Assembly: GCA_027624715.1 (NCBI GenBank)
Contig: JAQBTV010000003.1
Span: 124,001-188,000, forward strand
Direction of reading: 5' to 3'
DNA length: 64,000 bases
From: Pseudomonadota bacterium
Lineage (GTDB): Bacteria > Pseudomonadota > Gammaproteobacteria > Burkholderiales > Eutrophovitaceae
Below, one piece after another: positions 36,055 through 46,827 of the stretch; the first letter of the stretch is position 1; every line of letters starts with the position of its first letter. The notes beneath the pieces were generated by a model. The model made no database searches. It worked only from the letters and a program-made list of their open reading frames with translations, and had not been told where the DNA came from. The position numbers were made by a program, and so were the translations under genes.

Positions 36055-36119
36055 GATTTACCGATAAGGTTTTGGCGGGATCATACAAGAGTTAACGGTT
36101 TACGCCAACTCGATAAGAT

Positions 36120-36578
36120 TTATTGTAAGCTGGACTCGTCTCCAGCGGCCAATAGGTCTAGCATCATTCCGTCGATGGATTCTTGCTGGTGCCACAAGGC
36201 CAATAATACGATCAGTTTGATTTCATCAACCCCTACTTGAGACCCCGATAGAGCAATGACCCGCTCAATAATTATTTCTCGCTGACCGGCTGTGATTAGG
36301 TGGGAATCGACCAAAAATGTTAAGAATCCCCGGGCATTTGTCGACAGCCCGTTAATTTCCTCGGAAGAAAAAACCCGAAACCCATCGGTTGTTGGAAGGT
36401 CTCCTCGATAGACATTGGCGTCCACGCAAGAGCTAAAGCCGCGCAGCCACCCTATAACCTCGGATATGTCTTCATCTTGGAACCCTGCATCAGAAAGTTT
36501 TCGTGAGATCGTTTCGTTATCTGAAAGCGTGCCATGCGGGAAAAAGCTCTCGACGAGATAAAATAATATGTCGAACAT
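36120..36578 (-). CDS. smg: Smg family protein (DUF494)
   Basis: A 152-residue acidic protein of the Smg/DUF494 family. It begins MFDILFYLVESFF, followed by LSDAGFQDEDISEVIGWLRG and a late segment IKLIVLLALWHQQESIDGMM. The molecular function is unknown. In relatives it lies between dprA and topA. Here topA is downstream as expected, but dprA is not upstream: def begins divergently after a 262-bp gap. Confidence 0.9.
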   Translation of the reverse strand: MFDILFYLVESFFPHGTLSDNETISRKLSDAGFQDEDISEVIGWLRGFSSCVDANVYRGDLPTTDGFRVFSSEEINGLSTNARGFLTFLVDSHLITAGQREIIIERVIALSGSQVGVDEIKLIVLLALWHQQESIDGMMLDLLAAGDESSLQ

Positions 36579-36840
36579 ATAAGTCCTTGGTTGTTGGATC
36601 GTTTAGAAAGTTCCCGCTGATCGGATCTAAACGATATTTTCAGCTATCTCTAAGAGGATGTCTTATCGTAAACTTAGAGTCAATATGTAGACGAAAAATA
36701 AATTCAGCTTTAACTATGATGGATTAAAATTTTTGGTTTTAAGTTTAATTAGAATTTAATCAAAGCAACGATCTTGTTAAAATACCACTTGGGATTCGTT
36801 CCTTTTATTGTTTAAACGTTTCACGAAATACACGGAATAA
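36579..36840. other. Divergent smg/def intergenic region
   Basis: 262 bases with no recognised gene, RNA or strong repeat. It must hold divergent promoters for smg-topA and def-fmt. A half-match to parS (GTTTCACG, near 36818) is not palindromic. No remnant of dprA was visible by eye in either direction. Confidence 0.5.
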
Positions 36841-37359
36841 ATGAGTATTCTGAACATATTGCAATATCCGGACGAAAGGCTACACAGCTCAGCAAAACCA
36901 GTAGTCGAGGTTGAAGATAAGATCCGTCAACTCGTCGAGGATATGACTGAAACCATGTATGCTGCGTCGGGCATCGGACTCGCTGCGACTCAAGTTAATG
37001 TGCCAGAGAGAGTAATTGTGATTGATACCTCTGAAGCAAAGGACGATCTCTTGGTTTTGATAAATCCAGAAATCCGATCAAAAGAGGGCACCATTATTTT
37101 TGAAGAAGGTTGTTTGAGCGTTCCTGGTGTTTTTGACTGGGTGGAACGGTCTGAACGGATTAAGGTTCGAGCATTAGACAAAACGGGGAAAGAATTTGAT
37201 TTAAAGGCGGAAGGGATGCTGGCAGTGTGTATTCAACATGAAATCGATCACCTAGATGGAAAGGTTTTTGTGGAATATTTGTCTCGGCTTAAGCAAGGGC
37301 GCATTATTAAAAAGTTGAGAAAGCAGCAAAAAGCAATCGATTACCAAGAGGTGTCATGA
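36841..37359 (+). CDS. def: Peptide deformylase
   Basis: A 172-residue metal enzyme that removes the N-formyl group from new proteins. All three family motifs are present: GIGLAATQ (about residue 45), EEGCLSVPG with the metal-binding Cys, and QHEIDHLDG with the two metal His and catalytic Glu. Its stop overlaps the fmt start by 4 bases, a functional pair with opposite actions on formyl-methionine. Confidence 0.97.
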   Translation: MSILNILQYPDERLHSSAKPVVEVEDKIRQLVEDMTETMYAASGIGLAATQVNVPERVIVIDTSEAKDDLLVLINPEIRSKEGTIIFEEGCLSVPGVFDWVERSERIKVRALDKTGKEFDLKAEGMLAVCIQHEIDHLDGKVFVEYLSRLKQGRIIKKLRKQQKAIDYQEVS

Positions 37360-38285
37360 ACATCATTTTTGCAGGAACCACGGTATTTTCTGCGGTCAGC
37401 CTCAAAGCCCTTATAGAAACTGGTCATAAAATACCATTAGTCATAACGCAGCCTGATCGGCGAGCGGGACGAGGTATGTTAATGATGCCTAGCGAGGTAA
37501 AAAAAACCGCTATAGCCCTTGGTATCGACACGTATCAACCCGCGAGTTTAAAATCCCCCGAAGTGCTAGATAGGATTCGACGGGAGAATGCAGATGTAAT
37601 GATTATTGTCGCATTTGGACAGATTGTGCCAAAGCCAGTACTTACCGCTTTTCCATTTGGATGTATCAACGTACACGCGTCATTGCTGCCGCGATGGAGA
37701 GGCGCTTCGCCGATTCAGCGAGCAATAATGGCTGGTGATGAAGAAACAGGCGTCTGTATTATGCAAATGGAGGAGGGTCTAGATACCGGCTCCGTTTTTT
37801 GTGAGCGTCGTATCCCGATTGAGGCAAATGATACGGCTGGGACATTACATGATACATTGGCGGCTCTTGGTGCCGAGGCTCTTATTCATACATTGGCTAA
37901 TTTGGATGGCCGCACACCCGTGATTCAACAGGCGGGCGCTCTCGCAACGTATGCGTACAAAATAAATAACAATGATGCTTTGATTGATTGGGCTGCTTCC
38001 AGCGGAGAAATAAATCGATTGGTGCGCGCTATGGACCCGATCCCAGGAGCGCATACTTTTTCGGGAGGAAGTCGAATCAAAATTTGGGAAACCATGGTTT
38101 TGGATCAATCGGGCTTACAAGGTGGCCCGGGTACAGTAATTGCGCTAGCGCGAGATGGGTTTGTTGTTGCTTGTGGGCGGGGAACGCTAAAAGTCCGGGT
38201 TATTCAGAGGCCAGGTAAAAAAAAATCATCATCAGTTGAATATGGTAGAGCTTTCGGGTTAAAGGTTGGCCATGAATTTAAATAG
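37356..38285 (+). CDS. fmt: Methionyl-tRNA formyltransferase
   Basis: A 309-residue formyltransferase. The N-terminal domain binds 10-formyl-THF and has the catalytic signature [39 protein letters not shown] follows. The C-terminal OB-like tRNA-binding domain is complete (PIPGAHTF and [14 protein letters not shown]). It formylates initiator Met-tRNA. It overlaps def and is followed after 9 bases by rsmB. Confidence 0.97.
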   Translation: MNIIFAGTTVFSAVSLKALIETGHKIPLVITQPDRRAGRGMLMMPSEVKKTAIALGIDTYQPASLKSPEVLDRIRRENADVMIIVAFGQIVPKPVLTAFPFGCINVHASLLPRWRGASPIQRAIMAGDEETGVCIMQMEEGLDTGSVFCERRIPIEANDTAGTLHDTLAALGAEALIHTLANLDGRTPVIQQAGALATYAYKINNNDALIDWAASSGEINRLVRAMDPIPGAHTFSGGSRIKIWETMVLDQSGLQGGPGTVIALARDGFVVACGRGTLKVRVIQRPGKKKSSSVEYGRAFGLKVGHEFK

Positions 38286-38294
38286 TGTCGAATT

Positions 38295-39563
38295 ATGATT
38301 GACATTCAACTTGTTGCCCAAGCGTGCGTGACAAGGGTCAAGTTGGGCCAGAGTCTTAAGACGGTTTTTCCTCAAGAATTGGGAAAAATAGCTTCGCGGT
38401 CTGGCCAAGCCACGGTGAAAAATACGGTTTACGGTGCCCTGCGTTACTTAGGATATTTGGAGTTTGCACTCGATCAGCTGGTTACGAAGAGACCAAATGG
38501 TCTTGTGAATTTGCTTCTTGTTGGGATGTATTTAATAGAGTTTACGCGCTCGTCTGACCATGCAGTAGTGAATGCTTCCGTTTCTGCGGCGAAGCAATTA
38601 GGATTTACAAAACTGTCGGGCTTGGTTAACGGGGTTCTCCGTAATTATCTCAGGCAGCATGAGGATATCAGCGTTGCCGCAGCAAAAAACGATGAAGCAA
38701 GCTTGCAGCATCAAGCTTGGTGGATAGACAAACTGCGTCGTGAGTACCCTGATCAGGCTGCCGCGATATTTGCCACCAGTCTTCAACATCCGAATCTGGC
38801 GCTTCGAGTGAATACGCGCGCTATTTCGCTAGAACAATATTTAAAAACGTTAGAGCAGCAGCAAGTGGGTTGGTGGCGGCCTGAAAACATTACTGCAAAT
38901 GCGGCAGTAATTCTAAAGGAGCCTGTTTCAGTACATCAGATACCTGGATTTTTTGATGGATTAGTATCGGTCCAGGATGCGGGGGCTCAGACAACGGCGC
39001 CTCGATTAGATTTGCAAGCGGGACATAAAGTGCTTGATGCCTGCTCGGCGCCTGGAGGAAAAGCGTGCCATATACTTGAGTTAGAGGATGTGCATCTAAC
39101 GGCGCTCGATAAAGATACAATAAGATTGTTGAGGGTAGAGGAAAACTTATCTAGACTTGGCCTAACAGCTAAAACACAAGTAGCCGATGCGACCAACATA
39201 GAAAGCTGGTGGGATGCGGAGCCTTATGATCGAATTTTGCTGGACGCCCCCTGCAGTGCCTCAGGGGTAGTGCGTCGACACCCTGACGTCAAGTGGCTCA
39301 GAAAAGAAAAAGACACAGATAGTTTTGTTCGGCAACAACGTGCCTTACTAAACGCAGCCTGGAAGGTTTTGGCTAAGGGTGGTAAATTGTTGTACACAAC
39401 ATGCTCGATTTTTTCCGAGGAAAATGAAAAACAAGTTGGATGGTTTTTGAACGAGCAGTCAGACGCAAAGATCGACGACGAATATGCGGCGCATAATGGC
39501 CATTTGATTTTGCCAAACGATAGTCATGATGGATTTTTTCACGCGCTTTTTGAAAAGAAATAA
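38295..39563 (+). CDS. rsmB: 16S rRNA (cytosine-C5) methyltransferase RsmB (Sun)
   Basis: A 422-residue methyltransferase with an N-terminal NusB-like RNA-binding domain (residues 1-140). The C-terminal Rossmann domain has SAM motif DACSAPGGKACHILEL and motif IV LLDAPCSASGVVRRHPDVKW, with a catalytic Cys in TTCSIFSEENE. It methylates C967 of 16S rRNA. The last 38 bases overlap the open frame of the next gene. Confidence 0.95.
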   Translation: MIDIQLVAQACVTRVKLGQSLKTVFPQELGKIASRSGQATVKNTVYGALRYLGYLEFALDQLVTKRPNGLVNLLLVGMYLIEFTRSSDHAVVNASVSAAKQLGFTKLSGLVNGVLRNYLRQHEDISVAAAKNDEASLQHQAWWIDKLRREYPDQAAAIFATSLQHPNLALRVNTRAISLEQYLKTLEQQQVGWWRPENITANAAVILKEPVSVHQIPGFFDGLVSVQDAGAQTTAPRLDLQAGHKVLDACSAPGGKACHILELEDVHLTALDKDTIRLLRVEENLSRLGLTAKTQVADATNIESWWDAEPYDRILLDAPCSASGVVRRHPDVKWLRKEKDTDSFVRQQRALLNAAWKVLAKGGKLLYTTCSIFSEENEKQVGWFLNEQSDAKIDDEYAAHNGHLILPNDSHDGFFHALFEKK

Positions 39564-40113
39564 TCGGACCGCAGTAGTTCTGCGATCAGTTATTATTTAT
39601 TCGTGTGCGATGAACGCCGTCGCCAATGGCATCGTTGTCCAATCCGTCAAGTTAGAGCAACAGGACGCCACCTTTTCTTTGAATGCGACCTTTAATATTG
39701 ATCTAAGTCCTATTATTCAGAACGCGCTTCATAAAGGAGTCACGTTACCGTTTGTCCTTGACTTTAATGTTATACGACAAAGGTGGAATGTTTGGGACCA
39801 AACAGTGGTGGAGGCGTCCCTACCGTATCGGCTTTCATATAATGTCCTTACTCGTCAATATCTCATACGGGATAAGTTGAGAGAGCGGGACGCAAGTTTT
39901 AACACATTAGAACAAGCGCTGGATGCGGCTGGAAGCATTGTCGATTTGGTGGTGTTTAATGTGGAACAGCTAGTGCCCAAGATAGATTATGAGGCTCAGG
40001 TTCGCTTGCGATTAGAGGCTGGCGCCTTGCCCAGTGCGCTGCAGCTAGAGGCTTTGGAATCTGACAAGTGGGAAGTGTCGTCGCCTTGGTATCGTTGGAT
40101 TATGGATAAATGA
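39526..40113 (+). CDS. DUF4390 domain-containing secreted protein
   Basis: Up to 195 residues, with a signal-like start (TAVVLRSVIIYSCAMNAVANG) and a domain of mixed strands matching DUF4390. Characteristic pieces are LDFNVIRQRWNVWDQTV, YRLSYNVLTRQYLIRDK and a late SPWYRWIMDK. This family sits just before ntrY in many betaproteobacteria, and its function is unknown. It may be a periplasmic partner of the sensor kinase. The exact start is uncertain: the ATG at 39526 or 39529 overlaps rsmB, while an ATG at 39610 would remove most of the signal peptide. The stop overlaps ntrY by 4 bases. Confidence 0.85.
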   Translation: MMDFFTRFLKRNNRTAVVLRSVIIYSCAMNAVANGIVVQSVKLEQQDATFSLNATFNIDLSPIIQNALHKGVTLPFVLDFNVIRQRWNVWDQTVVEASLPYRLSYNVLTRQYLIRDKLRERDASFNTLEQALDAAGSIVDLVVFNVEQLVPKIDYEAQVRLRLEAGALPSALQLEALESDKWEVSSPWYRWIMDK

Positions 40114-42287
40114 AATTAGGCGATATCAAAAAGCTGAAAAAAATGACGCTGAGTATGATTGTTACGGCGTCGCTCTTCTTTGGTTTTTATCTGCTGTATT
40201 TGCTATCGACACCAATCACGACAACCAGTGATGTGTTCAATGAATTGCCGGTTCTTCTCGGAGTTGGTGTTTGTCTTATCGTTGTCTTGATGATTTTGGT
40301 AGGCGCACAAGTTTTAGTGACTATCAGGCGCTATCGAGCGGGTGTGTTTGGTTCTAAGCTGACGGTAAGGTTGATACTTGTATTTGTAATGGTTGCAGTT
40401 GTCCCGGGTGCGGTTATGTATGGCATTTCGGTTAAGTTTTTAGCAGCCTCCATTGAGTCTTGGTTTGATATTCGGGTAGACAGCGCGCTTGAGGGGGGCT
40501 TAAATCTTGGACGGGCAAATCTAGAGAATGGGTTAAGAGAGCTGCAAATAAAGGCAGACTCGATGGCGGTCAGTCTTTCATATCAAAATACTGCGTCTCA
40601 AGTAGCTTCAATAGACAGGCTCAGAGATCAGGCGGCCATTAGCGAGGCGACCCTGTTAACGACCACGGGAGCCATAGTGGCTTCTTCCAATTCCTGGACG
40701 GATAGCTTTATTCCCCTAGCGCCCACTCAGACAATGCTACGCCAAGCGCAACTCCAACAAAGTTATGCCGGTATTGAAGAAGATGGGGAAGCTAGTTTGC
40801 GTTTAAGGGTGGTAGTCCCCATCAATCATCTAGAAGAGGAAATGCAAATTTTGCAAGTCACTCAATTGGTTCCCGAGAGGCTTGCACGCGATGCCGCGAT
40901 GGTTGAAGAGGCTTATCGGGACTACCAGGAATTATCGTTGTCACGCTATGGATTGCAGCGCCTATATACGTTAGCACTAACCTTATCTTTAGGGCTCGCA
41001 CTCCTTAGTGTTGTGCTATTGGCGGTTATGTACAGTAATCGCCTTTCTGCACCCTTGGGCTTTTTGGCCGCGGGAACACGAGCTGTTGCAAAGGGAGATT
41101 TTAGTCAGAGAGCCCCCATAAACCGCGGGGACGAGCTAGGAATTTTGACAGAGTCATTCAGCGTGATGACCGGCCAACTTTCCGAGGCGAAAGACGTAGC
41201 GGAAAAGCATGAGACAGCACTTACACAGGCCAACGCCTACTTGACCAGCATTTTGGAGACGCTATCTGCTGGCGTATTAACGTTCGATAATCGTTTGAAC
41301 CTGCGTGCATATAATCCCAGTGCCGAGCAAATTCTTGGTCAGACATTGGAAAGTGTCGCGCTTTCCGGCGTGTTGAATCTTGCGGGCTTAGAGGCAATGA
41401 GGGCGCTTATTCCAGCGGGTTTATCGGTTTCGGATGAATCGCAAATAGAGCGCCAGGTAGAAATTGTAGTTGGCGAGACTAAAAAAGTACTTCTGGTTCG
41501 AATCTCTACACTGGATGGTGGCGAATTTTCAGGGTTTGTTGTGGTTTTTGATGATGTGACCCATTTACTTCAGGCACAACGATTGGCTCTCTGGGGAGAG
41601 GTTGCTGAAAGGCTCGCTCATGAGATAAAAAATCCACTTACTCCGATACAGTTGTCAGCGGAGCGTTTATTGCACCGATTAGGGCCCAAGCTTGACGAAA
41701 ACGATGCCGCGATGTTGGAGCGATCAATTAAAACGATAGTTGATCAGGTTGCCGCGCTAAAAGGAATGGTAAACGCGTTTAATGAATATTCTAGAAATCC
41801 AGATCGCAAATCGGAGTTGATTGATGTAAATGGTTTGGTCATAGATGTTATTGAATTGTATCGAGCGACTGCGACGCCTATTGAAACGAAGCTTGCTTCA
41901 GAGGAGATATTTCTCTGGGGAGATACAGGAAAGCTAAGGCAGGTGCTTCACAATTTAATTCAAAATGCAGAGCAAGCTGTCTCACAGCACATGGCGCCTA
42001 AGATTTTGGTTGAGACAGCCGTCACATCAGGCTTAACTCATATAAGGGTGCGGGATAATGGGCCAGGATTTTCTGATGAGGTGCTTGGTCGAGCCTTCGA
42101 TCCTTATTACACAACGAAGGCAAAGGGCAGTGGCCTTGGTTTGGCTATAGTGAGAAAAATTATTGAAGAACATGGTGGGACCGTAGCGATTTGCAACGGG
42201 GTGGTTGGGGCTCAGATTGAAATAACCTTGCCGTTATCACACACTACATTAAAATCTAAACTTTTGACAAAAACGGTCGAACAATGA
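40110..42287 (+). CDS. ntrY: NtrY-type sensor histidine kinase
   Basis: A 725-residue membrane kinase. Three hydrophobic segments at about 13-33, 48-70 and 86-110 are followed by a sensor region up to about 285 and a further membrane helix at 286-308. A HAMP domain (about 309-362), a PAS domain (about 375-485) and HisKA come next, with the phospho-acceptor H504 in LAHEIKNPLTPIQLSAERL. The ATPase domain has NLIQNAEQA, DNGPGF and GSGLGLAIV. In relatives NtrY/NtrX respond to nitrogen or redox state; the signal here is unknown. The stop overlaps ntrX by 4 bases. Confidence 0.93.
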   Translation: MKLGDIKKLKKMTLSMIVTASLFFGFYLLYLLSTPITTTSDVFNELPVLLGVGVCLIVVLMILVGAQVLVTIRRYRAGVFGSKLTVRLILVFVMVAVVPGAVMYGISVKFLAASIESWFDIRVDSALEGGLNLGRANLENGLRELQIKADSMAVSLSYQNTASQVASIDRLRDQAAISEATLLTTTGAIVASSNSWTDSFIPLAPTQTMLRQAQLQQSYAGIEEDGEASLRLRVVVPINHLEEEMQILQVTQLVPERLARDAAMVEEAYRDYQELSLSRYGLQRLYTLALTLSLGLALLSVVLLAVMYSNRLSAPLGFLAAGTRAVAKGDFSQRAPINRGDELGILTESFSVMTGQLSEAKDVAEKHETALTQANAYLTSILETLSAGVLTFDNRLNLRAYNPSAEQILGQTLESVALSGVLNLAGLEAMRALIPAGLSVSDESQIERQVEIVVGETKKVLLVRISTLDGGEFSGFVVVFDDVTHLLQAQRLALWGEVAERLAHEIKNPLTPIQLSAERLLHRLGPKLDENDAAMLERSIKTIVDQVAALKGMVNAFNEYSRNPDRKSELIDVNGLVIDVIELYRATATPIETKLASEEIFLWGDTGKLRQVLHNLIQNAEQAVSQHMAPKILVETAVTSGLTHIRVRDNGPGFSDEVLGRAFDPYYTTKAKGSGLGLAIVRKIIEEHGGTVAICNGVVGAQIEITLPLSHTTLKSKLLTKTVEQ

Positions 42288-43534
42288 GTAAAATTCTTGT
42301 AGTTGACGATGAAATTGGAATCCGTGAGTTGCTTTCAGAGATTCTTAGAGAAGAGGGTCACCAAGTAGATGTCGCTGAAAACGCGGCAGAGGCTAAAAAT
42401 ATTTTTATAAAAGCTAGACCCGAGCTTGTTTTATTAGATATTTGGATGCCGGACGTGGATGGTGTGAGCTTATTGAAGGAGTGGGCGTCATCAGGTCTTA
42501 TGACAATGCCAATTGTAATGATGTCCGGACATGGAACAATTGATACCGCTGTAGAGGCGACCCGGATAGGCGCTTACTCATTTTTAGAAAAGCCTATTGC
42601 ATTACAAAAGCTTCTGTCGACGGTTTCGGCGGCTCTCAGGGATCAATCTAGAGACCGTGCGCGCGACCCCATTTACGTTACGCTTGGGAAAACTGAGACG
42701 GCCTTGAATCTTAAGCGAAAGTGTGAGGCACTTACTAAAATGGCTGGTCCAGTGTTGTTTTCAGAGGCGCCTGGCTCGGGCGCGGACCAATGTGCGCGGT
42801 TGTTGCAAAAAACGAATAGACCTTGGGTTGTTATTTCGGGTTCTCAAGAGTATGCGGCAAAGGGTGAGCAATTAGTCGAGACGAGCCGAGAGGGTGTCAT
42901 TTTTTTTCGGGAGATCGGATCGTTGGAAAAACCCCAACAAGCGGATTTGATTTCCAAGTGGAGAAGCCTCCAGGAGGCTGGGACAAGGGTAATCTCCTCC
43001 TCGACGGCTAGATTAAGTTCGCTGGTGGCGCAAGAGCAGTTTGATATCAGACTCTATGAGTTGATTTGTGAAACGATAGTGGATGTGCCGCCGCTAAAAG
43101 ATCGTATTGATGATGTTATTGAAATTTCTAAATCGGTTCTTTTTCAGAAATACCCTGCTAAATCTTTTTCTGTTGCTGCGCTAAATAAGCTTCGCTTGGT
43201 TGACTGGCCGGCTAACTTAAGCCAACTGTGCGCTGTTGTGCTGGCAAGCGCACAGTTTTCCGTTGGAGAAGAAATCGGTGTCAATGACGTAAACGGGGTA
43301 TTAGAAAATTCTTCTCGAGAGACCAGAATAGAGGCCCCTTCTTTTGACTTTGATAGAGACTATCGGTCAGCGCGTGAGAAATTTGATAAGCAATATTTGG
43401 AGTACCACCTCGCGAAGGAGGGGGGAAACATGTCTCGGGTAGCCAGCCAGGCGGGGATCGAAAGAACCCATCTTTATCGCAAGCTAAAGCAATTAGGAAT
43501 CAAAACACCTCGTAAAAATGATGTCTTGAATTAG
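42284..43534 (+). CDS. ntrX: NtrX-type response regulator with a degenerate AAA+ domain
   Basis: A 416-residue regulator. The receiver domain is intact, with acidic pocket VVDDE, phospho-acceptor D52 in LLDIWMPDVDG, and K in FLEKPI. The middle looks like a sigma-54 activator domain that has decayed. The Walker A region reads SEAPGSGADQCAR without the GKS/T lysine, and no GAFTGA loop is visible. The Fis-type HTH at the end is intact (NMSRVASQAGIERTHLYRKL). It probably binds DNA without activating sigma-54. Similar weakening of this domain is seen in betaproteobacterial relatives. Confidence 0.9.
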   Translation: MSKILVVDDEIGIRELLSEILREEGHQVDVAENAAEAKNIFIKARPELVLLDIWMPDVDGVSLLKEWASSGLMTMPIVMMSGHGTIDTAVEATRIGAYSFLEKPIALQKLLSTVSAALRDQSRDRARDPIYVTLGKTETALNLKRKCEALTKMAGPVLFSEAPGSGADQCARLLQKTNRPWVVISGSQEYAAKGEQLVETSREGVIFFREIGSLEKPQQADLISKWRSLQEAGTRVISSSTARLSSLVAQEQFDIRLYELICETIVDVPPLKDRIDDVIEISKSVLFQKYPAKSFSVAALNKLRLVDWPANLSQLCAVVLASAQFSVGEEIGVNDVNGVLENSSRETRIEAPSFDFDRDYRSAREKFDKQYLEYHLAKEGGNMSRVASQAGIERTHLYRKLKQLGIKTPRKNDVLN

Positions 43535-43676
43535 AGGCAACCTTTTTAATTCATACCCGTTACAAGACGTTGCGTGGCCATTGAGATAAAATGACGCCTC
43601 CGTTCTTGACGGCACAGAGCGATCTTTTGGTGCCGATTGGAGTTCCCTTAATTGATACGTAAAAGTTGTTAAAACG

Positions 43677-45674
43677 ATGGCAAAAAACATAGAGTACGCA
43701 GACGCGATTCGCGCCCTTGCCATGGATGCGGTACAAAAAGCCAATTCAGGGCATCCCGGAATGCCAATGGGGATGGCAGATATTGCCGCAGTTCTCTGGC
43801 AAAAACATTTAAAACACAACCCGACTAATCCAAAATGGGCGAATCGAGATCGTTTTGTCGTGTCGAATGGGCATGGCTCTATGTTGTTGTATTCACTGCT
43901 TCACTTATCGGGTTATGACCTAGGCATTGAAGACCTCAAAAGCTTTAGACAATTGCATTCAAGAACTCCGGGGCATCCTGAATATGGCGTGACCCCAGGG
44001 GTGGAAACTACGACGGGGCCGCTTGGACAAGGCGTTGCCAATGCAGTAGGTATGGCGATAGCAGAAAAAGTATTAGCGGCGGATTTCAATCGTCCGGGGC
44101 ATGAGATCATTGATCATTTCACCTATGTTTTTTTAGGGGACGGTTGTTTAATGGAGGGCATCTCTCATGAGGTTTGTTCTTTGGCGGGCACCCTTGGTTT
44201 AAATAAGCTGATTGTTTTTTATGATGACAACGGTATTTCAATTGATTCAGAAAAAGGTGAGATAAGTAGTTGGTTTTCAGACGATACGCCTAAGCGGTTT
44301 GAAGCTTATGGCTGGAACGTGGTCAAAGACGTTGATGGCCATAACCTAGATCAGATTGATGCTGCAATCATAAAAGCAAAGTCCAGTAGTGATAAACCAA
44401 CCTTGCTTTGTTGTAAGACGATTATTGGAAAAGGCTCGCCAAAAAAACAAAATACAGGCGCTTCTCATGGGGCCCCCTTGGGAGAAGATGAGGTGGTGGC
44501 AACAAGGCAGGCTTTAGGTTGGCCTCATCCGCCGTTTAAAATGCCGCAAGAGGTCTATGCTGCTTGGGATGCCCGATTCAGGGGCCAGGCATACGAGGAT
44601 GCGTGGCGCCAGGAGCAGGCCGAATATCAAACCAAATTTCCAGAGCTTGGCAAAGAGCTCGAGAGACGTCTTTTCGGACAGATGTCCGGGGGATGGGTTA
44701 AAAAATTAAACGAAGAGCTCGAGGCTTGGAATGCCAAGGCAGAAAAATTGGCGACACGTAAGGCATCACAAAATGCTTTGGAATTTATGGGGCCGCTTTT
44801 GCCTGAACTAATCGGCGGATCCGCCGATCTAGCGGCCTCTAATTTGACGATGTGGTCAGGATCAAGGCCTCTGAGCCGAGAGCGCCCAGGCAATTATTTG
44901 TTTTATGGGGTTAGAGAATTTGGAATGGCCGCAATCATGAATGGACTTGCGCTTCATGGCGGCTTTATTCCCTATGGCGCAACATTCTTAGTGTTTTCTG
45001 ATTATTGTCGTAATGCATTGCGTGTGGCGGCACTAATGAAGCTCAGATCGTTATTTGTATTCACGCATGACTCGATCGGCCTAGGCGAAGATGGGCCAAC
45101 CCACCAGCCTGTCGAGCACGCAAGTAGTTTGCGCACAATACCTAATTTAGATGTATGGAGACCGTGTGATGCTGTTGAGACTTTAGCGGCATGGGGCTGT
45201 ATGTTGGGCCGTGTTGACGGCCCAAGTTGTTTACTTGCGACGCGACAAGCAGTGCCGCATCAACATAAAACAAGTGAACAAATTGAAGATATTTCTAAGG
45301 GCGCTTACGTATTGAGTGATGCGAAGCATCCCGAAGCAATAATTTTGGCTACGGGGTCTGAGGTGTCTCTAGCGATAGACGCTCAAAAAATATTACAGGA
45401 TGAAGGAATTGCAACCCGGGTTGTGTCACTACCATCTACTAATGTTTTTGATAGGCAGGATATTGGATATCGCAATAATGTCTTGCCTAAAGCCGTGCCT
45501 AAAGTAGCGGTTGAGGCGGGGGTTACAGATTTTTGGCGCAAGTACGTAGGAACCGAGGGAGAAGTTATAGGCATAGATACATTTGGCGAATCAGCTCCAG
45601 CAGAGGCTTTATATGAGCATTTTGGTGTCACCGTTCAGGCAATTGTGAGTGCCGTGAAATCGATTAAACATTAG
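43677..45674 (+). CDS. tkt: Transketolase
   Basis: A 665-residue thiamine diphosphate enzyme of the pentose phosphate or Calvin pathways. The N-terminal ThDP domain has [29 protein letters not shown] and the GDG...N signature [18 protein letters not shown] ending near YDDNGISID. The pyrimidine domain has [17 protein letters not shown] and [17 protein letters not shown]. It is followed by gap, pgk and fba, so it is part of a central carbon cluster. No rubisco or phosphoribulokinase gene is present here. Confidence 0.97.
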   Translation: MAKNIEYADAIRALAMDAVQKANSGHPGMPMGMADIAAVLWQKHLKHNPTNPKWANRDRFVVSNGHGSMLLYSLLHLSGYDLGIEDLKSFRQLHSRTPGHPEYGVTPGVETTTGPLGQGVANAVGMAIAEKVLAADFNRPGHEIIDHFTYVFLGDGCLMEGISHEVCSLAGTLGLNKLIVFYDDNGISIDSEKGEISSWFSDDTPKRFEAYGWNVVKDVDGHNLDQIDAAIIKAKSSSDKPTLLCCKTIIGKGSPKKQNTGASHGAPLGEDEVVATRQALGWPHPPFKMPQEVYAAWDARFRGQAYEDAWRQEQAEYQTKFPELGKELERRLFGQMSGGWVKKLNEELEAWNAKAEKLATRKASQNALEFMGPLLPELIGGSADLAASNLTMWSGSRPLSRERPGNYLFYGVREFGMAAIMNGLALHGGFIPYGATFLVFSDYCRNALRVAALMKLRSLFVFTHDSIGLGEDGPTHQPVEHASSLRTIPNLDVWRPCDAVETLAAWGCMLGRVDGPSCLLATRQAVPHQHKTSEQIEDISKGAYVLSDAKHPEAIILATGSEVSLAIDAQKILQDEGIATRVVSLPSTNVFDRQDIGYRNNVLPKAVPKVAVEAGVTDFWRKYVGTEGEVIGIDTFGESAPAEALYEHFGVTVQAIVSAVKSIKH

Positions 45675-45741
45675 TAGCCAAGCTTAATGCTGAGTTTGGC
45701 GCACCGGTTTATACATGATTATTGATGGAGGGAGTTAATAG

Positions 45742-46755
45742 ATGACGATACGTGTTGCGATTAATGGCTATGGTCGCATTGGAAGAAATATTCTTAGAGC
45801 GCATTATGAGGGAGGCAAGAAGCATGATATTGAGATTGTCGCGATTAATGATCTTGGCGACGCAGCAACTAACGCGCATTTGACTCAATATGACACGGCT
45901 CACGGTCGATTCCCTGGCGAAGTCTCTATTGATGGAGATAATCTTGTAGTTAATGGAGATAAAATTAAAGTTGTTGCCGAACGTAACCCCGGCGCTTTGC
46001 CCTGGGGCGAGCTAAAAGTCGATGTTGTTTTAGAGTGCACGGGTTTTTTTACTTCAAAAGAAAAGTCGAGTGCGCATATTCAGGCGGGAGCTAAAAAAGT
46101 GGTTATCTCTGCGCCTGGTGGTAAAGATGTTGACGCAACAATTGTTTATGGCGTCAATCATGAAGTGCTCACGTCTAAAGCAGAGGTGATATCGAATGCG
46201 TCTTGTACTACTAATTGTCTTGCTCCGGTTGTGAAGGTGCTTAACGATGCAATAGGAGTTGTTAACGGGCTGATGACGACTATTCACTCCTACACGAATG
46301 ATCAGGTGTTAACGGATGTGTATCACGAGGATCTGCGTCGGGCGCGCTCAGCAACCATGTCAATGATCCCAACAAAAACGGGGGCTGCAGCGGCAGTTGG
46401 TTTAGTACTTCCTGAGCTTAATGGCAAGTTAGATGGCTTCGCGATACGCGTACCAACGATTAATGTTTCCGTAGTTGATTTGTCGTTCATCGCTAAACGA
46501 GTAACATCGGTAGAAGAGGTCAATCAAGCAATTAAAGATGCCTCAAAAGGGACATTTAAAGGAATTTTGGAATATAGCGATGGACCTTTAGTGTCTATAG
46601 ATTTTAACCATAACCCCGCGTCATCTGTGTTTGATGCGACCTTAACGAAGGTTTCCGAGGGCGCGTTAGTTAAAGTGTGCTCTTGGTACGATAATGAGTG
46701 GGGCTTTTCTAATCGAATGCTTGATACAACCGTAGCATTGATGTCTGCCGCGTAA
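45742..46755 (+). CDS. gap: Glyceraldehyde-3-phosphate dehydrogenase, type I
   Basis: A 337-residue dehydrogenase. The NAD-binding start is [17 protein letters not shown]. The active-site Cys lies in [13 protein letters not shown] near residue 155, and the His partner in the HSYTNDQ stretch. The C-terminal [15 protein letters not shown] is typical. The specificity loop has NDLGD after the first strand, a glycine-aspartate pattern that does not settle NAD versus NADP. It works between Tkt/Fba and Pgk in glycolysis or gluconeogenesis. Confidence 0.96.
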   Translation: MTIRVAINGYGRIGRNILRAHYEGGKKHDIEIVAINDLGDAATNAHLTQYDTAHGRFPGEVSIDGDNLVVNGDKIKVVAERNPGALPWGELKVDVVLECTGFFTSKEKSSAHIQAGAKKVVISAPGGKDVDATIVYGVNHEVLTSKAEVISNASCTTNCLAPVVKVLNDAIGVVNGLMTTIHSYTNDQVLTDVYHEDLRRARSATMSMIPTKTGAAAAVGLVLPELNGKLDGFAIRVPTINVSVVDLSFIAKRVTSVEEVNQAIKDASKGTFKGILEYSDGPLVSIDFNHNPASSVFDATLTKVSEGALVKVCSWYDNEWGFSNRMLDTTVALMSAA

Positions 46756-46827
46756 AAATATTTAACTTTGTTGATGGGGCGCGGTTTGAGCATGCCCCTT
46801 TGTTTTTTAGTAACCGAAAACGAAACT

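Noticed and set aside
36815-36832. GTTTCACGAAATAC upstream of def as a second parS.
   Set aside because: Only one half matches; the palindrome is lost.
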